From JAFGNW01 sp964618515 (GTDB lineage: Bacteria > Zixibacteria > MSB-5A5 > GN15 > FEB-12), in contig CAZUAS010000079.1 in assembly GCA_964618515.1 (NCBI GenBank), positions 1-13,494 on the forward strand: DNA of 13,494 nucleotides, written 5' to 3'. The notes beneath the pieces were generated by a model that did no database searches, had not been told where the DNA came from, and saw nothing but the letters and a program-made list of their open reading frames with translations. Shown piece by piece: positions 4,969 to 12,167 of the stretch (position 1 is its first letter; each line of letters begins with the position of its first letter). The position numbers were made by a program, and so were the translations under genes.

Positions 4969-7551
4969 ATGGATTTGTACCGAGGGACAGGTTGCGGGCG
5001 ATGGTTCGGAAGCGGCGCCATATTCGTCTTTTTACTGGTATCGTTTTCAGGCGCCGCGGTATTCAGTCAGGCGGGGCAACTGGAAGAGATTGTGGTAAGC
5101 TATGAAGTTCCGCGTCTGACGGTTCAGGATTTGATTGTTCAATACGACGGGAAAACGGTGTATCTCCCTTTGATTGAAGTTTTTTCCGCTCTGGGAATCA
5201 ATATCCGGGCGGATTTCGCACAAAAACTTTTCACCGGCCAGTACTATAAGGACAACGGGTATTATGAGTTAAATCTGAATCTGCTGAAATTCAAGTACCG
5301 CGGTTCGGAAATAGTGTTAAACCGGTCGGATTTCCATCTCACCACGATTGATGTTTATCTGCGGATGGACCTGTTCGCAAGACTGTTCGGTTTAGAAATG
5401 AGTTTTGATTTTAACACCCTCAGTGTTATAACCCAGCTGGACAAGACTTATCCGGCTTATCAAAGGCTGGAGCGGGATAAGGCGCACCGGAAGCTCGAGA
5501 AGGATGTTACGGTTCTTCGAGATGTAAAAAGTCTCAAACAGAAGCGCGATTATGTAAACGGAGCGGCGGTGGACTGGATGCTTTCCGCCAGCCCGCTGGG
5601 GGTTAATAAGACACATTATTATAATTTCAATCTTGGGGGGATGCTACTGGGCGGGGATATTAATGTTTCCACCACCGGCAATACGTCGAGTAACCTCAAA
5701 GACAACCAGTACAATTACCGCTGGCATTATTATATCGGCGACAACAATTACCTGACTCAGGTGGACCTGGGTAATGTCTATTCGGCGGGGGCTTTTTCGC
5801 GGGGTTTGGAAGGTGTCAAACTGACCAATAAACCCCAGGTACAGCGCAAGTATTTCCAGACGATTCAGATATCGGACCATTTGGGACAGGGCTGGGAGGT
5901 GGAGTTGTATATCAATAACAAACTGGCGGATTTTGCCTACACCGACCAGTTCGGTAATTACAATTTCCTTCTTGATATTTATTACGGGGCGTCCCGGGTG
6001 ATGCTCAAAATGTACGGCCCCAATGGAGAAATTATTACTAAGGAAGATTTTGTTAAGGTTCCCTATAATCTGATTCCCAAGAATACGATTGAGTATTCAT
6101 TGACGAGTGGAGTGGCGGCAAGCCAGCAGGAGAAAAAAGGTTATGCCCAGGCCGATGGTTACTATGGTTTGCTGAGAAATATGACACTGGGGATAAGCAC
6201 GGACTTTCCGCTTCAACCCGAAGAAGGCGAAAAGCCCCTGGCCGGGCTTGACCTCACTTACCAGCCGACCGGGGATTTGACCCTGAACGGTCTTGCCGCA
6301 CCGGAATACCAGATTAAGGGCGATATCAATTACAGCCGGCCCTCGATTGTCAATATCAACGGAAGTTTCACGAAGTTTTTCGAAAACGAGTTTCACAACA
6401 AGGCCGGTCAGAAATTCGGTTTAAAATTATCGGTAACCTCACCGGTCAGACTGATGAACCGGTATCTGGGTTTGAGATACGGAATTTCATTCGACCGTTA
6501 TACTAATATGGATGCCATAAATATGAATTACGGTTTTAACAGTTCCGTTTCCCGCTTCAATTTCAACTATATTGGTAATTATAAGATATCCCGCTTTACA
6601 GGCCGGACGGTTAAATATGTCAACGCTCAGCTTCTTTTATCGGCTAATATCTTCCGCTGGTTGCGGCCGCAGTTTCGCATCGATTACGACCATCTTGAAA
6701 ATCAGGTCACCAGTTACGGTATTTATTTGACCCGGCGGATTTTCCGGACCGGGCAGTTGAACGTGTCATTCAGGCGCGATGTCTATTCGGGGGCGAACCT
6801 GGTAATGATTACCTTCAATATTTTCAACGATTTTGCCAGTTTTTCCTCGAAACTTCTCTTCTCCGAGCGCCAGGCAAGCATGAGCCAAGTACAGAAGGGT
6901 TCGGTTCGTTATGACCAGGAGGGCCACAATTTCCGCTTTGACCGCAGCAGCAGTGTGGGTTACGGGTCGGCGGTGTTAAGGCCGTTTATGGATGACAATT
7001 TCAACGGCATGTTCGACGAAGGCGAAGAGTACCTTGAAGATTTGAAAATAAAGGTCAAGGGTATGGGGGGACGGTCTTACCGAAACGATAGATTACTCTA
7101 TTATGACCGCCTGCGTCCCTATGAAGCTTATGTCCTTCAGGTTGACCCCAACAGCCTGGATAATCCGCTTTTAAAACCGGTTTATGAAAACTTCAGTGTT
7201 AAAGTCAATCCCAATGTAGTGACGGGTATTGATGTTCCCCTGGTGATGGGCGCCGAGGTAAGCGGTTATGTCCAGCGCAGAACGGCCGATGGTGAGGTGG
7301 GTATCGGCGGTGTTAAAATTATTTTCCTGAATATGACCACCGAGAGCGTCACCGAGGTGACCACATTCAATAACGGTGACTATTACTATCTCGGGCTGGT
7401 CCCGGGACGTTACCGGGCTTATATCGAGCCGGAAATTCTGGAAAAATACGGCTATGACGTTGAACCGGGCGATATTGAGTTCGAAGTCATACCCCAGGAG
7501 GGCGGGGCGATTATCGAGAATATTAATTTTTCGTTGATACCGGGGAAATAA
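4969..7551 (+). CDS. Outer-membrane fimbrial usher
   Basis: The 860-residue assembly pore through which chaperone-bound subunits would be polymerised and exported. ATG 4969 is seven bases after GGGG; the GTG at 4963 is too close to that motif. The signal peptide ends near residue 33 (VFS before Gln34). About 40-160 is a soluble N-terminal domain (LTVQDLIVQYDGKTVYLP). The linker Tyr161-Glu177 (YPAYQRLERDKAHRKLE) resembles the basic linker before the usher barrel. About 178-655 is rich in alternating aromatic strands and includes the plug-like segment from Trp309 (GWEVELYINNKLADFAYT, then MYGPNGE near 355). After the barrel comes DDNFNGMFDEGEE at 675-687, a DxNxNGxxD calcium-loop-like motif, then a carboxypeptidase-regulatory/CnaB-like repeat from Val764 (VSGYVQRR, YYYLGLVPGRYRAYI). 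Size is normal for ushers. Family is clear, subtype (archaic-like) inferred. Confidence 0.85.
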   Translation: MDLYRGTGCGRWFGSGAIFVFLLVSFSGAAVFSQAGQLEEIVVSYEVPRLTVQDLIVQYDGKTVYLPLIEVFSALGINIRADFAQKLFTGQYYKDNGYYELNLNLLKFKYRGSEIVLNRSDFHLTTIDVYLRMDLFARLFGLEMSFDFNTLSVITQLDKTYPAYQRLERDKAHRKLEKDVTVLRDVKSLKQKRDYVNGAAVDWMLSASPLGVNKTHYYNFNLGGMLLGGDINVSTTGNTSSNLKDNQYNYRWHYYIGDNNYLTQVDLGNVYSAGAFSRGLEGVKLTNKPQVQRKYFQTIQISDHLGQGWEVELYINNKLADFAYTDQFGNYNFLLDIYYGASRVMLKMYGPNGEIITKEDFVKVPYNLIPKNTIEYSLTSGVAASQQEKKGYAQADGYYGLLRNMTLGISTDFPLQPEEGEKPLAGLDLTYQPTGDLTLNGLAAPEYQIKGDINYSRPSIVNINGSFTKFFENEFHNKAGQKFGLKLSVTSPVRLMNRYLGLRYGISFDRYTNMDAINMNYGFNSSVSRFNFNYIGNYKISRFTGRTVKYVNAQLLLSANIFRWLRPQFRIDYDHLENQVTSYGIYLTRRIFRTGQLNVSFRRDVYSGANLVMITFNIFNDFASFSSKLLFSERQASMSQVQKGSVRYDQEGHNFRFDRSSSVGYGSAVLRPFMDDNFNGMFDEGEEYLEDLKIKVKGMGGRSYRNDRLLYYDRLRPYEAYVLQVDPNSLDNPLLKPVYENFSVKVNPNVVTGIDVPLVMGAEVSGYVQRRTADGEVGIGGVKIIFLNMTTESVTEVTTFNNGDYYYLGLVPGRYRAYIEPEILEKYGYDVEPGDIEFEVIPQEGGAIIENINFSLIPGK

Positions 7552-7614
7552 GAAAATTTCGAGTTATGAGTTTATAAGCCCGGAAAACTTCAATCATACG
7601 TTCCCCTTAATAAA

Positions 7615-7647
7615 AAAAGGCCGTCGCTGTCGGGGCGAGGGCCTTTT
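7615..7647. terminator. Bidirectional intrinsic terminator
   Basis: AAAAGGCC (7615-7622) pairs with GGCCTTTT (7640-7647). An inner TCGC (7624-7627) / GCGA (7635-7638) continues the stem across one mismatch, with a seven-base loop. A and T runs on the two sides allow termination both for the usher (+) and for the peptidase block (-). Confidence 0.85.
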
Positions 7648-7665
7648 ATATTAGCATCTGAAGGT

Positions 7666-9558
7666 TTAACCTTCGTTAAGCAGGCGTTCCATTTCATCGA
7701 CAAGTTCGGAAAACTTTTTTATAGTGGCGTTAACCGGGCCGGGGGTGGTCAGGTCCACGCCGGCGTCTTTAATAATCTCCACCGGGGGTTTGGACGAACC
7801 GACTTTAAGGAAACCGAGATATGCTTCCAGGGCGCCTTTTTCCTTTTTCAGGATTCTCTGGGCGATATCCTGGGCGGCCGCGAAGCTGGTGGCGTATTTG
7901 TAAACATAGAATTGACGGTAAAGGTGATTGATGCGCATGCCGCCGATATCGCGGTCTTTGGCAATGAACAGGTCCGGTCCCCAGTAACGTTCCTGGGTTT
8001 CGCGGTAAGCCTGCTGAAGGAATTCGGCGGAGATAGCCTGGCCGGTTTCGATGCGTTCATGGATGGTTTTTTCGAATTCGGATAAACGCACCTGTGAATA
8101 AAAAGTATTGAGAATATTTTCGATATACTGGGTCAAAAGATACATCTTCTCCTGTTTGTCGCGGGCTTTTTTCAGGAGATAATCCATCAGGAGAGCTTCG
8201 TTGCAGGTCGAGGCCACCTCAGCCGTGAAAAGGGGATTGCTGCCATATATATAGGGTTCGTTTTTCTGGGTGTAAACGCTGTGCATGGCATGGCCCATCT
8301 CGTGAGCCAGAGTGAAAATATTGTCGAGGGATTCATTGTAGTTCATGAGAATATAAGGATGCGAGGAGTAGGTTCCCCACTGGTAACCGCCGGAGCGCTT
8401 GCCTTCCGTCTCGTAGACATCGACCCAGCCGGCATTAAAGCCCTTTTCGAGGTCGGCGATATATTGTTTGCCGAGAGGTTTAAGGGCTTCGAGGATAATC
8501 TTTTTGGCTTCTTCGTAAGTATATTTTCGGGTTTGTGCCGGCACCAGCGGAACCATCAGGTCGTAGGTCTGCAGGGTATCCACCCCCATGATTTTTTTAC
8601 GCAGGCTGGCCCATTTGTGCATGGACGCCAGGTTGTTGCGGACGGCGTCAATCAGGTTGTTAAAAACCACTTCGGGGATATGGTCGCTGAACAGAGACAT
8701 TTCCAGGCAGGAGTTATATTTTCTGGCCGGGGAGTAAATTTAGTGTTGTTTTACGGAGGCGGCCAGGGTTGCCGCTAGGGTGTTTTTGTATTTAAGGTAA
8801 GCCTCGTTAAAAGCTTCGCTGGCGTCATGGCGGGCACGACGGTTGGGAGAGCGAAGAATACTTATATAGCGTTCATTGGTCAACTCGATAAGGTTACTGT
8901 CCTGGTCATAGATAGTGCCGAATTTGATGTCGGCATTGTCAATCATGGTAAAAATATCCATGGGTGCCCGGGCCAGGGGAGCGGCCAGAGCCAGGATGGT
9001 TTCTTCCTTGTCGGAAAGGATGTGTTCCTTGCTGCGAACAAGTTCATTCAGGTAATAACTGTAAACGCTCAGCTCCTCGTTGCCATTGATGAAGGATTGC
9101 AGTTTCAGGTTGTCGATGGTCAGGATTTCCGGGCTGATAAAAGCAGTGGCGCCGCTGTACTGGGCATACAGGGCGGTTATCCGGTCGCTCATTTCCTGAT
9201 AACGGCTGACCCGGGTGTCTTCGTCTCTTTTAAGGTAGGAGAAGACATAGAGGTTATCGCCGATGTTTTCAAGGCTGTCGCGGAGTTTGAGGCATCTTAA
9301 AAGTGTTTCAGCGGATTCGCCGAGTTTTCCCTGAAATTCGGCAAAGCGGGGAATACCGGCTTTGAAAATTTCAAATTCTTTTTCCCAGGTGGCGTCATTG
9401 AGATACAAATCCTCAAGCTTCCATTTGTACTGGTCTGAGATATCACTGCGCTGAGGAACAGCCCCACCTGACTGGGCTGTAATTTCGGGAGTAAAGGCGG
9501 CCAGCAAGATAATGACCGCTAGCAGGGTTATGGTTTTGTTTAATTTAGAGAAAATCAT
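7666..9558 (-). pseudogene. pepF: Exported oligoendopeptidase F-like M3B peptidase interrupted by an in-frame TAA
   Basis: A zinc oligopeptidase frame of 630 codons before the final stop, preceded by GGAG (9566-9569). A signal peptide precedes Gln29 (ITA28). Codon 273 is TAA (8740-8742). The frame continues unshifted through IYSPARKYNSCLE into the ATG at 8700, matching the ARNYQSCLE segment of the intact paralogue. Beyond the stop all M3 essentials remain: HEMGH (residues 419-423, bases 8290-8304), and AEVASTCNEALL carrying the third zinc-ligand Glu447, 24 residues after the second His as in the paralogue. The 344-residue downstream piece could start at ATG 8700 but lacks a good ribosome-binding site and a signal peptide. 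A single base change separates it from an intact gene: recent inactivation, a strain variant, read-through, or sequencing error. TAA ends other genes here, so general recoding is excluded. Confidence 0.85.
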
Positions 9559-9760
9559 ATCAATTCTCCGTGATATGCGGTTAACTAATTTCTTGTCATT
9601 TACTTAGAATGCTAAGATGGTTTATGGCAGCTCAAAAGACAAGCTCTTTTTAAACACCATCCCGATTGACACCTTATAAGGTACAGGTTCGCATCTGCTT
9701 AGGCGGACAGGACCCTGCTGTTTCGGGTGTTTGAATAACTCGGTCAACGTTGATGGATTG
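9559..9760. repeat. Intergenic stretch between peptidase paralogues with several small dyads
   Basis: A non-coding stretch of 202 bases. Dyads seen: CTTAG-AATG-CTAAG (9603-9616); the perfect palindrome ACCTTATAAGGT (9671-9682); the hairpin TCTGC-TTAG-GCGGA (9694-9707, one G-U pair); and CAGG-AC-CCTG (9708-9717). The GC-rich part, about 9680-9721, looks like a degenerate dispersed repeat rather than a promoter. No clear terminator follows the upstream gene. Confidence 0.35.
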
Positions 9761-11665
9761 TTATATTTTGGCGATTTCCTTTTCAAGCTGAGTGACCAGA
9801 TAATCCAGGCGTTTGACCACGGCTTCGAAAGGAGCGGTGGTGGTCATATCCACTCCGGCTTTTTTTATCAGCGCGATGGGGTAATCACTACCGCCGGATT
9901 TGAGATAAGTCATATAGCGTTCGAGAGCCTCCCGGCGTGTTTTGGGTTCTTCGGCGGTTATCTGTTCAAAAAGCTGGGCGGAGACAGCGAAACTGAACGC
10001 ATACTGATACACATAAAAAGGGACATCATAGAAGTGACTGATGCGCGCCCAGGTAATGCCATAAAGACTGTCAAAAACCATGTCCTCGCCGGATTGTTCC
10101 ATCCATTTTTGTTTATACAGGTTATTGAGAACTTCGGCGGTAATGGGCTGACCCTTTTCCGCCAGCCGATGAGCCTCGAGCTCAAATCCGGAGAACATGA
10201 CCTGGGTATAGAAGGTTCCTTCGATATTATCGATTGCCCGTTGCAGGATGGTGATTTTTTCATGGGGGTCGGTGATATTTTTCAGAAGGTAGTCAAGAAA
10301 CAGAGCTTCATTGAGGGTTGAGGCGACCTCGGCGCCCAGGAGGGTATAATCGGCGGTGGCACGGGGTTGATTAGAATCGGACAGACGCGAATGCAGGGCA
10401 TGACCGAGTTCGTGAGCCAGGGTAAAGGCATCATCGAGTGTCTTGCTGTAATTCATCAAGATGAACGGGTGCACACCGTAGACATTGACGGAAAAACCGC
10501 CGGTGGATTTTCCGTCGGTTTCGTAAACATCGACCCAGTTATGACTCAGAGCTTCTTTAACCATGTTCACGTATTCGTCACCGAGGGGTTTGAAAGCCTC
10601 GATTATCCATGGAAGGATATCGTCGTATTCGTAGGTTTTGGTAAAATCGACCAGGGGCAGGGAGCCATCGTAGGCATGATAGGTTTCGAGCCCCAGGGCT
10701 TGCCGGCGCAGGCGATAATAGTGCCGCAGCGGTTCCACATTCCGGTCGGCGGTGTTAACGAGGTTTTCGTAGACGGCTACGGGGACGTTGTAGCCGTCGA
10801 GCGCGGCTTCCAGGCAACTTTGATAATTACGAGCCTGGGTTAACGCCCAGTCGCGTTGCAGGATGCCGTTATAAATGGCGGCATGAGTGTTGATATTGTC
10901 GTTAAAAACACTGTAATAAGCCTTAAAAGCTTTTTCCCGCTCGGCCTGATTGCGGTTGGTGGTCAGAAGGTTGCGGTAATTGCCGGGGGTAAGCATCACC
11001 GTGTCACCGCCGGAAAGAACCATCTTGGCGTAATCCATATCGGAGATGGCCAGCTCGTTATGGGCTTCTTTGGGCAGGTTGTTATAAGAGCTGAAATAAG
11101 ACAGCAATTTTTCCTTGTCTTCATCGAGAACATGCTGCTGCTGGCGAAAAGCGTCTTTAATCTTGAAACGATACGGTGTCAGAGGTTTATATTCATCGAG
11201 CCATTTTTCGACGATGGTTTGGGGGATAGCTAAAAGCTCCGGGGAAAACCAGGAGGTGACTACGTTGAATTTCGAAAAAAGAATAAGAACCTGCTGCATC
11301 CGGGCGCCGAGGGTGTTGTCCCGGTTGTCAAGGGCGCGCGACAACTGAGGATAACGGTAAACTTTATAGGATAAAATATCCAGTTCGTCATTGAGCTGGT
11401 AGGCTTTCAATAAATGTTCCGGTCCCAAAGCCAGGGTTCCTTTCAAAGCGGCATAGTCGTTCATCAGTTTTTCCAGTTTGACCAGGTCGGCTTCCCAGGT
11501 GGTCCAGTCGGTGTAAATGTGGGACAAGTCCCATTTGTAGCGGTGATCAATGTCAGAACGCCGTGGGATGGATTTTGATTGGGCAAAAAGTTCGGTTAAG
11601 GCGATAAAGGTCAGAACCAGACCTGCCGCCAGACTTAATGCCCGTAACTTAGTTTTTGATTGCAT
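9761..11665 (-). CDS. pepF: Exported oligoendopeptidase F-like M3B zinc metallopeptidase (intact)
   Basis: Cleaves short peptides; here predicted to act outside the cytoplasm. Start chosen at the ATG at 11665, preceded by GGGAG (11674-11678) at eight bases; the ATG at 11680 has no Shine-Dalgarno. The product is 634 residues. Residues 1-28 form a signal peptide (LFA before Gln29), unusual because characterised PepF enzymes are mostly cytosolic. An N-terminal helical part (RSDIDHRYKWDLSHIYTDW) matches the conserved PepF opening. The active site is HELGH at 418-422 (bases 10400-10414) with Glu446 in AEVASTLNEALF. The end, GVDMTTTAPFEAVVKRLDYL, is also typical. It lies upstream of its interrupted paralogue on the same strand; the two are clearly related but well diverged, so the duplication is old. 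Substrates cannot be read from the sequence. Confidence 0.9.
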   Translation of the reverse strand: MQSKTKLRALSLAAGLVLTFIALTELFAQSKSIPRRSDIDHRYKWDLSHIYTDWTTWEADLVKLEKLMNDYAALKGTLALGPEHLLKAYQLNDELDILSYKVYRYPQLSRALDNRDNTLGARMQQVLILFSKFNVVTSWFSPELLAIPQTIVEKWLDEYKPLTPYRFKIKDAFRQQQHVLDEDKEKLLSYFSSYNNLPKEAHNELAISDMDYAKMVLSGGDTVMLTPGNYRNLLTTNRNQAEREKAFKAYYSVFNDNINTHAAIYNGILQRDWALTQARNYQSCLEAALDGYNVPVAVYENLVNTADRNVEPLRHYYRLRRQALGLETYHAYDGSLPLVDFTKTYEYDDILPWIIEAFKPLGDEYVNMVKEALSHNWVDVYETDGKSTGGFSVNVYGVHPFILMNYSKTLDDAFTLAHELGHALHSRLSDSNQPRATADYTLLGAEVASTLNEALFLDYLLKNITDPHEKITILQRAIDNIEGTFYTQVMFSGFELEAHRLAEKGQPITAEVLNNLYKQKWMEQSGEDMVFDSLYGITWARISHFYDVPFYVYQYAFSFAVSAQLFEQITAEEPKTRREALERYMTYLKSGGSDYPIALIKKAGVDMTTTAPFEAVVKRLDYLVTQLEKEIAKI

Positions 11666-11709
11666 GTTGCAGACTCCCATATTAGTTTAAGTTACTTTTT
11701 TCGCTAAAT

Positions 11710-11755
11710 TCATATACGAATATGACGGCTGATTGTTCAGAAGAAAGGTTCTGAA
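11710..11755. promoter_or_regulatory. Two inverted repeats in the divergent intergenic region
   Basis: TCATAT-ACGA-ATATGA (11710-11725), and TTCAGAA (11736-11742) with TTCTGAA (11749-11755) around a GAAAGG loop. They sit between the divergent peptidase and thioesterase genes. The second ends five bases before ATG 11761 and its loop holds the only Shine-Dalgarno-like bases, so it could hide the ribosome site. No convincing -35/-10 pair was found. Confidence 0.35.
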
Positions 11756-11760
11756 AAGCG

Positions 11761-12162
11761 ATGTACACTTATAAAACTTCAGTGAAACTTCATGATACCG
11801 ACATGGCCGGGTTTCTCTTTTTCAGTCACCAGTTTAAAATTGCCCACGATGCTTATGAGGATTTTATGGAGGCGGTCGGCCTGGGCTTTGGCCGGATTAT
11901 CCACAATTCGGAATTTTTACTGCCGATAGTTCATGCCGAAGCCGATTATAAGGCGGTGCTGGGGGTAGGTGACAGGTTAAGTATTCAGTTAAAGGCGGAG
12001 AAAATCGGCAAGACCTCGTTTACCCTGGCGTATGATTTGGTTGGACTCGACGGTAAGGCCGTGGGAACAGTTAGGACGGTTCATGTCTGTGTGGACAATA
12101 AGAAAAAAGAAAAGATGCCGCTTCCGGACAAGCTTCGCAAAGCGTTGAAGACCATTTCCTGA
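11761..12162 (+). CDS. Hotdog-fold acyl-CoA thioesterase (4HBT family), possible DHNA-CoA hydrolase
   Basis: Hydrolyses an acyl-CoA thioester in the cytoplasm. The 133 residues match the small single-domain 4HBT type: VKLHDTDMAGFLFFSHQFKIAHDAYEDFM at 8-36 has the DTD-x-x-G catalytic-loop pattern (Asp12, Asp14, Gly17) followed by the long central helix. VGDRLSIQLKAEKIGKTSFTLAY and VRTVHVCVD form the later strands. It ends five bases from the stop of the convergent menE-like gene. The HDTDMAGFLFF form and menE proximity suggest 1,4-dihydroxy-2-naphthoyl-CoA hydrolase of menaquinone synthesis (MenI-like). YbgC-like or other short-chain thioesterases remain possible, since substrate cannot be told from motifs. 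The start ATG has only a weak ribosome-binding site, inside a possible hairpin. Confidence 0.85.
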   Translation: MYTYKTSVKLHDTDMAGFLFFSHQFKIAHDAYEDFMEAVGLGFGRIIHNSEFLLPIVHAEADYKAVLGVGDRLSIQLKAEKIGKTSFTLAYDLVGLDGKAVGTVRTVHVCVDNKKKEKMPLPDKLRKALKTIS

Positions 12163-12167
12163 ACAGG

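Noticed and set aside
8740..8742. TAA reassigned as a sense codon
   Set aside because: TAA terminates several other genes here at the expected family ends (552, 1684, 2438), so a general code change is excluded.
8281..9300. Long + strand open frames opposite the peptidase genes
   Set aside because: They are antisense shadows of the M3 peptidase coding frames; no family motif or ribosome-binding site supports them.
9559..9760. tRNA or riboswitch in the peptidase intergenic region
   Set aside because: The dyads are short and do not form a cloverleaf or a recognisable aptamer.
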